From the NCBI GenBank assembly GCA_965249775.1, contig OZ252253.1, positions 4,092,001 to 4,156,000 on the forward strand: 64,000 bases of DNA, read 5' to 3'. This DNA comes from UBA822 sp965249775. GTDB taxonomy: Bacteria; Gemmatimonadota; Gemmatimonadetes; Longimicrobiales; Gaopeijiaceae. This document shows positions 40,999 through 49,891 of the stretch, piece by piece. The translations under genes were made by a program, and so were the position numbers. Each line of letters starts with the position of its first letter. The first letter of the stretch is position 1. The notes beneath the pieces were generated by a model that was given only the letters and a program-made list of their open reading frames with translations, was not told where the DNA came from and searched no databases.

Positions 40999-41153
40999 AC
41001 CTTACCCGGTTGCGTGAAACCGGCCACCCAAATGGCCGGTGGGAATGCGGAGGAGAGGGATGCAGCTTCCCCCTCCCCGCTCCCGACGAGGATTGGTCCG
41101 TTCGGGTTTCGCGGTCCAGCACTTGGCGAGAATCCATCCAGGTTCGAAGGCCG

Positions 41154-42059
41154 TCATTGCTCGATCACCGTTCCGGCTTCACCCGCCAACATCTCTGCGA
41201 TGTCTTCGAGAGCGCCGATGGTTGCCCTCCTCCCGGTGTTCTCCACGAAGGTACAGGCCGCCTCGACCTTAGGCCCCATCGAGCCGGCAGGGAAGTCCTG
41301 ATGACGGAAATCGCCTGGAGTCGCATGCACGATCCGCCGCTCCTCGGGTGTACCCCAGTCGTGGTAGACCCCATCGACGTCGGTGGCAAGGATCAGGCAA
41401 TCGGCTCCCACTTCCTCGGCCAAGAGCGCGCTGGCCCGGTCCTTGTCGATCACCGCCTCCACTCCATGCAGCTTTCGTTGATCGTCGTAGGCGGTGGGAA
41501 TTCCTCCTCCTCCCGAGCAGATTACGACGACGTTGTGCTCCAGGAGCCAGCGCACAGGTCGAACTTCGAAGACACGTTTGGGAAGCGGTGACGGCACCAC
41601 CCGGCGCCAGCCGTCGCGGTCGGGGGCGACCGTCCAACCCCAGTTCGTCGCAAGCTGATGTGCTTCGCCTTCGGTGTATACCGGGCCGATCGGCTTGGTC
41701 GGATTCTGGAACGCGGGGTCGTCGCGGTCGACCTCCACCATCGTCAGGATGGTCGCGAAAGGCCGTTCGACGGGTAGCAGGTTGCCAAGCTCCTGCTCGA
41801 TCATGTAGCCGATCATCCCCTCGGTCTCAGCACCCAGGACGTCGAGAGGGTAGGGGCGCCCGTCTTGGTACGCTGCCGCTTGTAGTGCAAGAAGACCCAC
41901 TTGCGGACCGTTTCCATGCGTGATCACAACCTCGTGGGCATTCGCGACGGGCGCCAGCGATTTGGCGGCGATCCGCACGTTCTTGCGTTGCACCGCCGCC
42001 GTAGGAGGTTCGCCCCAACGCAGCAGCGCATTCCCCCCTAGCGCCACGACGACGCGCAT
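41154..42059 (-). CDS. arcC: Carbamate kinase
   Basis: ArcC makes ATP from carbamoyl phosphate and ADP in the arginine deiminase pathway. The 301-residue product has ALGGNALL, VITHGNGPQVGLLALQ, VICSGGGGIPTA, and IDKDRASALLAEEVGAD, all characteristic. It is the last of arcA-arcB-arcC and lies 34 bp after arcB. In this pathway the carbamoyl phosphate comes from arcB run in reverse, catabolic direction. Confidence 0.95.
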   Translation of the reverse strand: MRVVVALGGNALLRWGEPPTAAVQRKNVRIAAKSLAPVANAHEVVITHGNGPQVGLLALQAAAYQDGRPYPLDVLGAETEGMIGYMIEQELGNLLPVERPFATILTMVEVDRDDPAFQNPTKPIGPVYTEGEAHQLATNWGWTVAPDRDGWRRVVPSPLPKRVFEVRPVRWLLEHNVVVICSGGGGIPTAYDDQRKLHGVEAVIDKDRASALLAEEVGADCLILATDVDGVYHDWGTPEERRIVHATPGDFRHQDFPAGSMGPKVEAACTFVENTGRRATIGALEDIAEMLAGEAGTVIEQ

Positions 42060-42093
42060 GGAATCGCTGTACTCCTTCGCCGGCCTTCGAGAC

Positions 42094-43098
42094 TCAGCCC
42101 CCGAGCGTCGCCACCATCACGGCCTTGATGGTGTGCACCCGGTTCTCCGCTTGATCGAACACGATCGAGTGTTCGGATTCGAACACCTCGTCGGTCACTT
42201 CCATTCCGTCCAGCCCGAACTTCTCGAACATCTTCTGTCCGACGAGCGTATTTCTGTCGTGGAAGGCCGGCAGGCAGTGTAGAAACTTTGCCGGCGGATC
42301 CCCGGTCATGGCCATGACATCCGAGTTGACCTGGTACGCTCCAAGGAGGTCGATCCGCTCCGCCCACTTCGATTCGGCCTCACCCATCGATACCCACACG
42401 TCCGTGTGGACGAAATCTACGTCCCGGACGCCTTCCTCCACGCTCTCCGTCAGCGTAAGGGTTCCGCTCGTGGATTCGTTGATTTCTCGACACCGTCCGA
42501 CGAGTTCCGCCTCGGGCCAACACACTTCCGGGGCCGCCAGCCGCACGTCCATGCCCATCTTGGCTCCCCCGACCATGAGCGAGTTACCCATGTTGTTCCG
42601 GGCGTCGCCCAGATAGCAGAACGAGACCTCCGAGAGCGGCGTAGGGCTGTGCTCCTCCATCGTGAGGAGGTCGGCCAACACCTGAGTGGGGTGAAACTCG
42701 TCCGTCAGGCCATTCCACACAGGCACACCCGCTGATGCGTCCAGCTCCTCGGCGATCTCCTGTCCGAATCCCCGATATTGGATCCCGTCGTACATTCTGC
42801 CCAGCACCCGGGCCGTGTCCTTGATCGACTCCTTGTGCCCGATCTGGGATCCGCTGCTCGGCCCCAGGTACGTAACGCGACCACCCTGATCGAAGGCCGC
42901 CACCTCGAAGGCACACCGCGTGCGGGTGGAGGTCTTCTCGAAAATCAGAGCGATGTTCCTGCCGGCGAGGCGCGGACGCTCTCGACCCTCGGCCTTTTCG
43001 GCCTTCAACTCGACCGCCAAGTCCAAGAGGTACCGGATTTCGTCCGGAGTGAAGTCGTCGAGCTTGAGAAAGCTCCGCCCCGCGAGATCCACCGTCAT
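42094..43098 (-). CDS. arcB: Ornithine carbamoyltransferase (catabolic)
   Basis: Phosphorolyses citrulline to ornithine and carbamoyl phosphate. The 334-residue enzyme has the carbamoyl-phosphate loop EKTSTRTRCAFE and the ornithine-binding HCLPAFHD, with YLGPSSGSQIGHKES. I chose ATG 43098 (MTVDLAGRSF) because GGGAGG stands 6 bp upstream. An ATG at 43119 would include that site in the gene. Lying between arcA and arcC, it is most likely the catabolic enzyme, although the sequence class does not exclude use in arginine synthesis. Confidence 0.94.
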   Translation of the reverse strand: MTVDLAGRSFLKLDDFTPDEIRYLLDLAVELKAEKAEGRERPRLAGRNIALIFEKTSTRTRCAFEVAAFDQGGRVTYLGPSSGSQIGHKESIKDTARVLGRMYDGIQYRGFGQEIAEELDASAGVPVWNGLTDEFHPTQVLADLLTMEEHSPTPLSEVSFCYLGDARNNMGNSLMVGGAKMGMDVRLAAPEVCWPEAELVGRCREINESTSGTLTLTESVEEGVRDVDFVHTDVWVSMGEAESKWAERIDLLGAYQVNSDVMAMTGDPPAKFLHCLPAFHDRNTLVGQKMFEKFGLDGMEVTDEVFESEHSIVFDQAENRVHTIKAVMVATLGG

Positions 43099-43182
43099 CA
43101 ACTGCCTCCCTGCTTCCATTGAGGGTGGTTCCTTTCAGTCCGATCGTGCTGATCCGTGTGTGACCCGTGTAGAATTCTAGCC

Positions 43183-44478
43183 CTAGACGGGGTCCCTCAG
43201 AAGCGGGCAGGTCATACAGTGCCCTCCGCCCCGACCACGGCCCAACTCGGATCCGTCGATGGTGATCACCTCGATACCCGCCTTACGCAACTTGGTGTTC
43301 GTGTACTCGTTCCTCGAGTATGCCACGACTACGCCAGGCTCGACGGCCAGGAGGTTGTTCCCGTCGTCCCACTGCTCACGTTGGGCTTGGAACTCATCGC
43401 CCCCTGTTCCTATGACCCTCAACTGTCTCAACTGTAGCGCTTCCTTGAGCGCGTCGAGGAAGCTCTTCTCCTGAGTGATCTCGATCCCACCCTCCGAACG
43501 GTCCGAGGGACGGAGGCTGTAGGCTACGATCCGATCCACGACCTGCGGGTAGATGGTCACGGCATCCACGTCCAACATCGTGATCACGGTGTCGAGGTGC
43601 ATATGGGCCCGATCCCGGCCGATGTCACAGGCGATTACGCGTTCCACGGCACCCGCGTCGAACAGCGCCTTTGCGAAGAGCTCGACCATCCCTGCCGTGG
43701 TCCGCTCACTGATCCCCAGCAACACGGTACCGTTGCCAATCGGCATGACGTCGCCGCCCTCCAGGGACGCCCTTTCAAAATCCTCGACGAGTCCGTCGCC
43801 GCTGCTCTGATCGTTCGAGTGCAAGATCTCGAAATCCGCATTCTTGAACAGGGGATGATTCCTGTAGATGAGCTCGACGTTCACCGCCTCCAACTGTCTC
43901 ACGGGGAAGTACATCGGATTCAGGGTCACGCCACTGTAGATCCACGACGACGAGTCCCTCGTGAAGAGCGAGTTGGGAAGCGGCGGGAGGACGAAGGTTG
44001 TGTCGAGGCCGGCCCGCGCCATCAGCGAGCCGCTGAGATCGAGTCCCTCCATCTCGCTCCATTCGAGCCCGCCGATCAAATGGGTCGCGAGGTCGTCGGG
44101 GTTCATCTCCAGGAGGTAGGCTCGAATCTCATCGCGCAGGGAGGCCCCCACAGTGCGCACGGTGACGACGTGCTCCACGATCTCTTGCCGGGCCTCCAGG
44201 CTCAAGGTGAGTGTTTCCGAGAGGAGGTCTCGTAGGAGGTAGACTTCGACACCCCGATTCCGGAGGTGGTCGACGAACACGTCGTGCTGCTCCCGCGCCC
44301 GGCGCACCCACAGCACATCGTCGAAGAGCAGGTCTCGGACGTTGGACGGCGTGAGCCGTTGAAGACTCAGGTCCGGGCGGTGGACCAACACCTTTCTCAG
44401 CTGTCCGACCTCCGAGCCCACGTAGAAGGTGGGAGCATCGTCGGGGTTGGCCGGGGTCAACGTTTCGGAGCCGGTCAT
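43183..44478 (-). CDS. arcA: Arginine deiminase
   Basis: Hydrolyses arginine to citrulline and ammonia, giving the substrate for arcB and raising pH. The 431-residue protein has the catalytic Cys near position 421 in GGGHCMTCP, FTRDSSSW, EGGDVMPIG and the HMHLDT motif with the catalytic His. ATG 44478 is preceded by a GAGGCGCGCCTC palindrome (44481-44492) that covers the ribosome-binding region. No arcD-type antiporter is in the window. A receiver protein gene lies 34 bp upstream. Confidence 0.95.
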   Translation of the reverse strand: MTGSETLTPANPDDAPTFYVGSEVGQLRKVLVHRPDLSLQRLTPSNVRDLLFDDVLWVRRAREQHDVFVDHLRNRGVEVYLLRDLLSETLTLSLEARQEIVEHVVTVRTVGASLRDEIRAYLLEMNPDDLATHLIGGLEWSEMEGLDLSGSLMARAGLDTTFVLPPLPNSLFTRDSSSWIYSGVTLNPMYFPVRQLEAVNVELIYRNHPLFKNADFEILHSNDQSSGDGLVEDFERASLEGGDVMPIGNGTVLLGISERTTAGMVELFAKALFDAGAVERVIACDIGRDRAHMHLDTVITMLDVDAVTIYPQVVDRIVAYSLRPSDRSEGGIEITQEKSFLDALKEALQLRQLRVIGTGGDEFQAQREQWDDGNNLLAVEPGVVVAYSRNEYTNTKLRKAGIEVITIDGSELGRGRGGGHCMTCPLLRDPV

Positions 44479-44480
44479 GA

Positions 44481-44492
44481 GAGGCGCGCCTC
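44481..44492. promoter_or_regulatory. GAGGCGCGCCTC palindrome before arcA
   Basis: A perfect 12-bp palindrome begins 2 bp upstream of the arcA ATG and includes the GAGG that would serve as ribosome-binding site. On mRNA it could fold back and hide the site. On DNA it could be an operator. Confidence 0.5.
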
Positions 44493-44512
44493 ATGCAAAC
44501 AGAAACCGGAAT

Positions 44513-45013
44513 TTACATCAATTCTCGGCCAGCCGGCTCTCGGCGTGTCTCCGAACCGTTCATCGAGCGGGGAGTGTTGTGCCCGTTGCTTGCCTGCAGC
44601 TCCTCTTTGATCGCCGCCACCAACTTGCCGAACTGGGCGGGTTTCTGAAGGTAGCGGCGCACACCGAGCTCCTTAGCCAGCTCGGCGTGCTCCTCATCCG
44701 TCGACGCAGTAAAAACGATAACGGGAATGCCCTCGAGCATCTCGCGATCCGCGATCCATCTCAGGAGCTCGAAACCGCTCCCATCCGGTAACCACAGATC
44801 CATGACAATCACGTCGGGGAGCGGGTTGTTGGGGCTGTCATCCTCGTATTCGGGCCACTCCCCACGGAGATAGCTGCGTGCACCCTCGCAGAGGAGAGCT
44901 ACCCTGATGCGGGCTCCCCTGAGGCCCCGTGAGATGACCGCTTCGATCAACCCAACGTGATCGGGATTGTCCTCGACAATGAGGATCGTCGTATCTGTAA
45001 AGACCTTTGTCAT
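44513..45013 (-). CDS. CheY-like receiver-domain protein (Rcp1-type)
   Basis: A 166-residue stand-alone response-regulator receiver domain. The acidic pair is in ILIVEDNPD, the phospho-acceptor Asp in VIVMDLWLPDGSG, the Thr in VIVFTAS and the Lys in RYLQKPAQ. There is no DNA-binding domain. The long insertion before the Asp fits Rcp1-type partners of bacteriophytochrome or hybrid kinases. It precedes arcA by 34 bp on the same strand and may be in the arc operon, but no kinase is nearby. Confidence 0.88.
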   Translation of the reverse strand: MTKVFTDTTILIVEDNPDHVGLIEAVISRGLRGARIRVALLCEGARSYLRGEWPEYEDDSPNNPLPDVIVMDLWLPDGSGFELLRWIADREMLEGIPVIVFTASTDEEHAELAKELGVRRYLQKPAQFGKLVAAIKEELQASNGHNTPRSMNGSETRREPAGRELM

Positions 45014-45172
45014 CCCGGCATGTCATTGGGGAAACCCGGTAACCTCCCGGGTGAGCGAATGCACCTCGTGCGCAGCGCCTGCGCGTACTTAAACATACAA
45101 AGCGGTGAGACGGGCAACCTAGCCTTTTTTTCGGATCTTCTGAAGAATCGGATCCGGGCGGTCCTACGACCC

Positions 45173-45811
45173 CTATACGCCGATAGAGGCGAGGAGGCTG
45201 CCGGCCCACCCGATTTCGTCCTCGTTGACCGTGTGCCCCATGCGGGGGTAGATCCGCTCTTCGACCTCGCCGCCCAGACCCTCCATGACGTGCGCGGATT
45301 CGTGGACTCGGCCCACCGGGATGTGCGCGTCGACGTCGCTGCACCCCAGGAAGACCGGCGTACCCTCCAAGGAGCCAGAGTAATCGCGCGGGGTGCCGTC
45401 AGGCCCAACTAGACCGCCTGAGAAGGCTACCACGCCTCCGTACCGGCGGGTATTTCGGGCCGCGAACTCCAGGGCCAGGCACGCTCCCTGAGAGAAGCCC
45501 ATGAGCACGATTCTTTCCCCTGGAACGACCGCGGTGACGGTGGTCACGGCTGCCTCGACCCGGTCGAGAGCCGAGGAGAGCCAGGGCTCGTTCAGCTCGA
45601 CCTCGCTCAAAAAGCTGTTTGGATACCACGAAAAGCCGGCCGCCTGTGGTGCGAGAAAGGCTGTGCGTGGCGCTTCGAACTCCGGCGCCAGGGCAAGAAT
45701 GCCGCGCGAGCTGTCGCCTCGGCCGTGGATCAGAATGACAGCGCTCTGTGCCGCTTCAAGTGCATGACCGAACCAGACCTCCTCACTTCCTCGGTGAGGA
45801 TCGTCGGTCAT
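45173..45811 (-). CDS. Carboxylesterase/phospholipase-family hydrolase (MhqD-like)
   Basis: A 212-residue alpha/beta-hydrolase with the nucleophile elbow GFSQGACLALE, the start ILIHGRGDSS (oxyanion), and the catalytic His in MGHTVNEDE; the acid is in CSDVDAHIP. The ATG (45811) overlaps the stop of the upstream dioxygenase as ATGA. Such an esterase next to a ring-cleaving dioxygenase is the arrangement of mhqD/mhqO in Bacillus, where they detoxify quinones. The substrate is inferred only. Confidence 0.85.
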   Translation of the reverse strand: MTDDPHRGSEEVWFGHALEAAQSAVILIHGRGDSSRGILALAPEFEAPRTAFLAPQAAGFSWYPNSFLSEVELNEPWLSSALDRVEAAVTTVTAVVPGERIVLMGFSQGACLALEFAARNTRRYGGVVAFSGGLVGPDGTPRDYSGSLEGTPVFLGCSDVDAHIPVGRVHESAHVMEGLGGEVEERIYPRMGHTVNEDEIGWAGSLLASIGV

Positions 45812-46779
45812 GAACGCTCGTCGGGAAGGACGAGCTTCGGGAGCCGCGCCTCGAGCTCGTCCCGTCGGGTCTCGAACCATGGCGGCAGCTGCAGCTTTCG
45901 TCCGAGCTCCTCAGGGGACTCGTCGATTCCGAACCCCGGGGTGTCCGTCGCGATCTCGAAGAGGACGCCACCTGGCTCCCGGAAATAGATGGAGTGGAAG
46001 TAACACCGATCCTGGACCGTCGTCACGGGGATGCCCGCACCGGAGATCGTCTCCCTCCAGGACTGTTGCTCATCGTCGTCCTGAGCACGGAAGGCCACAT
46101 GATGAACACTCCCTCGTCCCATTCGAGTCGTTGCCTCCGACCCGGTGGAGCGAAGGTCCACGATCGAGCCGACGTCCTGCTCATTGCCTCTGAAGCGGAG
46201 CCGTCCGTCATACTCGCCGAGGTGCTCGAAGCCCATGACGTCGGTGAGGAGCCTCGCCGTAGGGTCCGGGTCGGCCACATCGAGAAGCACGCCGTGAAAG
46301 GCGCGTATGGCGGACTCCGCGGGAACGTCGGGATGGACGGGCGGGCCGGCCGGCGTCTCTCGTGTGGCTGGCCCGGCCACGAGCTCGAGGACCAACCCGT
46401 CGGGATCTTCGAAGCGGAGTGACTCTTCGTCGAAGCGAGTCGTGACCTCCCCGGGTGTGGCGCCGCGTTCTCTCAGGCGGTCGGCCCAGAACTCGAGCGA
46501 CCCGGGCGGAACCGAGAAGCCGGTTGCCTCGGTGACGGCCGATCCGGGCTTCCCGCGGGGCGCATGCTCCCACGGGAAGAAGGTCATGGCGGTGCCGGGC
46601 GTCCCCGCGCGGTCGCCGTAGTAGAGGTGGTGAGTCCCCGGATCGTCGAAGTTCACCGTTTGCTTGACGGTACGGAGCCCGAGGAGATCCGCGTAGAAAT
46701 CCACATTCCGCTGCGCAGGTCCTGAAATCGCGGTGACGTGATGGATGCCCGGAACGCGGAGTGCCTCCGTGTTACTCAC
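45808..46779 (-). CDS. Ring-cleaving dioxygenase, two VOC domains (MhqO-like)
   Basis: A 323-residue protein with two extradiol-dioxygenase VOC modules. GIHHVTAISGPAQRNVDFY starts the first and FHGVLLDVADPDPTARLL the second, with possible metal ligands in IHHVT, SVHHVAFRA and GVLFEIATDTPGF (His, His, Glu). The GTG start at 46779 overlaps the stop of the upstream DUF6483 gene (GTGAGTAA). It probably opens an aromatic ring, catechol or hydroquinone type, and works with the esterase downstream. The regulator is not adjacent. Confidence 0.87.
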   Translation of the reverse strand: MSNTEALRVPGIHHVTAISGPAQRNVDFYADLLGLRTVKQTVNFDDPGTHHLYYGDRAGTPGTAMTFFPWEHAPRGKPGSAVTEATGFSVPPGSLEFWADRLRERGATPGEVTTRFDEESLRFEDPDGLVLELVAGPATRETPAGPPVHPDVPAESAIRAFHGVLLDVADPDPTARLLTDVMGFEHLGEYDGRLRFRGNEQDVGSIVDLRSTGSEATTRMGRGSVHHVAFRAQDDDEQQSWRETISGAGIPVTTVQDRCYFHSIYFREPGGVLFEIATDTPGFGIDESPEELGRKLQLPPWFETRRDELEARLPKLVLPDERS

Positions 46780-47206
46780 CTTGCTCGCTGAGCGCTGCAA
46801 GACGGGTCTCGACCTCACTGATCCGTTCGGCGGCCTCCGGGAGTCCCAAGAATAGTCCTTTGGGCTCGAGCAACGTATACAAGGGCAGGCATTTGCGAAG
46901 ACTTTCCTCGGCCTCCTCGGGCCGCTCCTCCAACTGCGCCTGAAGTCCGTCGAGGTAGAGGATCTCAGCGACGAGCCAGCAACGTCCTGGTTCGAGATCT
47001 CCCGCTGGCGCCACCAGCATCTCTATCGTCTCGACGGAAGCCGCCTTGGCCAGCGCGAGATCGAAGCCGCTCTGAGCCGCTGCCTCGGTAAGCTTGTCTG
47101 CGATCACCTCGGCCGATGCGCCCTTGCCCAGAATCATCTCGCGGAGCGCGGCCAGCATCTGACCCATCTGCTCGATCATCCGGAGGATGTAGTCGGTCTG
47201 CGCCAT
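46772..47206 (-). CDS. DUF6483-family protein
   Basis: A 144-residue soluble, almost wholly helical protein with MAQTDYILRMIEQMGQML, a Cys in EPGRCWLVAEILYLDGL, and ERISEVETRLAALSEQG at the end. Family function is unknown; the repeated helices recall TPR-like proteins. Its stop overlaps the dioxygenase start, so the three genes DUF6483-dioxygenase-esterase form an operon. Its start has no ribosome-binding site. Confidence 0.82.
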   Translation of the reverse strand: MAQTDYILRMIEQMGQMLAALREMILGKGASAEVIADKLTEAAAQSGFDLALAKAASVETIEMLVAPAGDLEPGRCWLVAEILYLDGLQAQLEERPEEAEESLRKCLPLYTLLEPKGLFLGLPEAAERISEVETRLAALSEQGE

Positions 47207-47274
47207 AGCTTCGATACCGTCCGGCTAGCGTTTGGATCCCGGACTCGGACCTAGAGGGATCGCTTGGTCGATGC

Positions 47275-49332
47275 CTACCTCGCTAGAAGAACTCCCCTGA
47301 TGTATTCGGCTAGGCCAGTAATCTGCTCGGGGCTGAGGGAGTCTCCCCAGCCGGGCATATCGTTCCGACCTTCCGTCACGACCGTGACGATGGCCTGGAT
47401 CGTGAGCTCGTCCGAGAATGCGATCCCGTTTTGGCCGCCCTGGCCCTCCGCCCCGTGACACGCTTGGCAGGCCTCCACGTAGAGCTCCCGGGCGGCCTCC
47501 TCGTCGGCGCCGGCATGTCCGGCTTCTGGCTCAGCGGCTAGGGACAGAGGTCCGCTCCCGCCCTCCGACCCGGGCACGACGGGATCCACGGTTCCGGACA
47601 GTGAGAATAGCCAGACCCGATCGCTCCGTGCGGACCCCACGAACAGGTTCCCGGCGGAGTTGGCGACGATGTATTGCTGTCCTTCGTGCTCGAACACGCT
47701 CACCGGGGCATTCATGCCGGCGCCCGTCTGGAATTGCCAGAGGCGTCGGCCGTTCGAAGCGTCGAGCGCCGTCAGCCGTCCGTCGTTGCGTCCGACGAAT
47801 ACCAGCCCGCCCGCGGTGGTCACCGAACCGCTGTAACACCGGTCCGGCCAGCGCTGACTCCAAGCCACTCGGTTCGTCGTCACGTCGATGGCCGCGAAGA
47901 TGCCGGTCCCTGGCGCGGAAACGCCGCCGAAGATCCCTCCCCAGAATCTGTCCCCTCCTTCGGGCTCTGCGTTGAAGGTCGAACCGCCTCGAAACATGGC
48001 GATCTGATCCGTGGCACAGACGTAATACAGTCCCGTTTCGACGTCGTACGAGCTGGGAGCCCAGTTGGCGCCGCCCGTGAAGGAGGGCTTCATGACAACA
48101 CCCTGGGCGAGGAACGGCGTGAAGATGCGCCCGCCGTTTACGAGATCGTATCCCTCCGGCGGAATGTCGATCGACTGGGGAATGTAGGCGTCGCCGATGG
48201 GATACGGCTGCGTCGCGGCCGTGGCTTGGGCGGGCTCCTGGGGTACTGGACGCTCCTCGATGCCGATGAGCGGCTCCCCGGTTTCACGGTCCAGGAGATA
48301 GACCCAGCCGGTCTTGCCCGTCGCCGCGAGACCCGTCCGCAACCGCCCGTCGATCTCTCTGTCGAACAGGACAATAGGGGTCGGCATGTCGTAGTCCCAG
48401 ATGTCGTGATGCACCATCTGGTAGTGCCACCGGTACTCACCGGACAAGGCATCGAGCGCTACGACGGACGACGTGAAGAGGTTGTCGCCGGGCCGGCCCG
48501 CACCGTTCAAGTCGGGCCCCGCGTTACCGGTCGAGAAGTAGATGAGCCCGAGCTCCGGATCGGACGCCGGTGTTTGCCAGACAGAGCCGCCGCCGTATCG
48601 CCATGCACTGGTGTCCTCAGGCCACGTATCGTGCCCGAACTCCCCGGGGCCCGGCACCGTATAGAACGTCCATACCAACGCGCCGCTCGATGCGTCGTAC
48701 GCCTTCACCCGGCCGCGCTGGGCGTACTCGGCGCCCGCAAAGCCGGTGATGATCAGACCATCGTAGTAGAGGGGCGCACTGGTGATCACGTATCCGTCTT
48801 GCCACCGTTCGGCTTGTACGGACCAGAGGATCTCGCCCGTTTCCTGGTCGAGAGCCAGCAGTTTTCCGTCTAGTTGGCCTATGTAGACCCGGCCGTCTCC
48901 TAGCGCGACACCACGACTGAGCCATCCGCAGCAGATGGTGGAGATGGTCTGCTCGAGATGGGCTTCATAACTCCAAAGGATTGCGCCTGTCTCGATGCTG
49001 AGGGCGAACACATCGTCGGCCCCCGTGATCATATAGATGACTCCGTCGTGCACGATCGGCTGCGCTTCCCCCGAATAGCGTGGGCCTACGCCCGAACCCC
49101 TGAGCCGAGTCTGCCAGACCCCCTTGAGCTCCCCCACGTTCTCACGGTTGATCTGGTCCAAGGGGGAGTAATTCTGGTTGAACAGATTCCCCCCGTTGGT
49201 GCGCCAGCCGTCGGTCGGCGGCTCGACGAGGGCCTCGGAGGAGAACGACTGTGCAGACGTTCCGGTTGCCATCGGCGGCGAAAGGAACGAAACTGCGGTG
49301 AGGGTCGATACGGTAAGAATGGCTCGTCTCAT
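47275..49332 (-). CDS. PQQ-dependent alcohol dehydrogenase with fused cytochrome c domain
   Basis: Periplasmic quinohemoprotein that oxidises primary alcohols or similar compounds and passes electrons to its own heme. The 685-residue protein has a signal peptide, an eight-bladed propeller with the vicinal Cys pair ICCGW of the PQQ pocket, tryptophan-docking blades (for example GRVYIGQLDGKLLALDQETG) and HHDIWDYDMP, which holds a PQQ-site Asp. The C-terminal cytochrome domain (about 600-685) has CQACHG and a probable Met ligand in RNDMPGW. The spacer between is Glu/Ala-rich. PQQ biosynthesis genes are not in the window. The gene follows the DUF6483 gene on the minus strand but is probably separately transcribed. 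Confidence 0.92.
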   Translation of the reverse strand: MRRAILTVSTLTAVSFLSPPMATGTSAQSFSSEALVEPPTDGWRTNGGNLFNQNYSPLDQINRENVGELKGVWQTRLRGSGVGPRYSGEAQPIVHDGVIYMITGADDVFALSIETGAILWSYEAHLEQTISTICCGWLSRGVALGDGRVYIGQLDGKLLALDQETGEILWSVQAERWQDGYVITSAPLYYDGLIITGFAGAEYAQRGRVKAYDASSGALVWTFYTVPGPGEFGHDTWPEDTSAWRYGGGSVWQTPASDPELGLIYFSTGNAGPDLNGAGRPGDNLFTSSVVALDALSGEYRWHYQMVHHDIWDYDMPTPIVLFDREIDGRLRTGLAATGKTGWVYLLDRETGEPLIGIEERPVPQEPAQATAATQPYPIGDAYIPQSIDIPPEGYDLVNGGRIFTPFLAQGVVMKPSFTGGANWAPSSYDVETGLYYVCATDQIAMFRGGSTFNAEPEGGDRFWGGIFGGVSAPGTGIFAAIDVTTNRVAWSQRWPDRCYSGSVTTAGGLVFVGRNDGRLTALDASNGRRLWQFQTGAGMNAPVSVFEHEGQQYIVANSAGNLFVGSARSDRVWLFSLSGTVDPVVPGSEGGSGPLSLAAEPEAGHAGADEEAARELYVEACQACHGAEGQGGQNGIAFSDELTIQAIVTVVTEGRNDMPGWGDSLSPEQITGLAEYIRGVLLAR

Positions 49333-49495
49333 GGTCGTCTCGTTTGCCTTGGCATTTCGACTTGGTGTTCAGCGTCCAGACTGGACCGTGATTTCACACG
49401 GGGACTGGGGAGCGGGCGGTTGGGTTAACAGGTGGTCACATTAACAGGAATTCGTTGCTTGAAACAAGCGAGGCGTACCTTTCGTAAAGGCTGAT

Positions 49496-49711
49496 ATGAT
49501 GAAATCACTCGCTCCTGTAGCCTTGACGGGCGTCGCCACGGTCATCCTGTGGAAAATCCTTCAGATTCTCATGGCCCCCGTGGTTGCCTGGATCATTGGG
49601 ATCCTGGCGCTCGGGCTCAAGATCGGGCTCATGGTGGCGTTCGCCTGCATCGTGATCTATGGCATACGACGAGTGATGCAGTCACGCACTGAGAGCGAGG
49701 CGGAGGCGTAG
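49496..49711 (+). CDS. Small membrane protein
   Basis: A 71-residue product with two hydrophobic segments (about 5-22 and 28-58) and a charged Arg/Glu tail. AAAGG lies 6 bp before the ATG. It sits between the two PQQ genes, divergent from the dehydrogenase. Function not recognised. It may be a membrane anchor for a nearby periplasmic enzyme, but this is only position-based. Confidence 0.55.
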   Translation: MMKSLAPVALTGVATVILWKILQILMAPVVAWIIGILALGLKIGLMVAFACIVIYGIRRVMQSRTESEAEA

Positions 49712-49790
49712 GAGCTCTCTCCCTGTAGTCTTTCCTTCCCCCGGGTCTTTCCCTGGTAGGCCCGACCTCGCTATATCCCCCTAGGTAGAT

Positions 49791-49831
49791 TCCTAACGCA
49801 GCACGACTAGCTTAGGTCCTAACGCAGTACG
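49791..49831. repeat. 15-bp direct repeat upstream of the PQQ sugar dehydrogenase
   Basis: tcctaacgcagcacg (49791-49805) and tcctaacgcagtacg (49817-49831) lie 26 bp apart, start to start, about 60 bp before the gene. They may be activator sites. The whole 180-bp gap (49712-49891) has no ORF. Confidence 0.6.
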
Positions 49832-49891
49832 GTTTAGTACTCGGTCGGTACACATCAGGGACTTACCTTCCAGGCGACACAGGAGATTGAG

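Noticed and set aside
34203..45013. NhaC antiporter as the missing arginine/ornithine exchanger of the arc genes
   Set aside because: NhaC lies 5.5 kb away in its own operon with a cupin, and its motifs are those of Na+/H+ antiporters rather than ArcD.
45014..45172. Rho-independent terminator near the run of eight T at about 45124-45131
   Set aside because: The T-run precedes the inverted sequence on the plus strand and becomes an A-run on the minus strand, so it cannot end the minus-strand esterase transcript. No plus-strand gene ends there.
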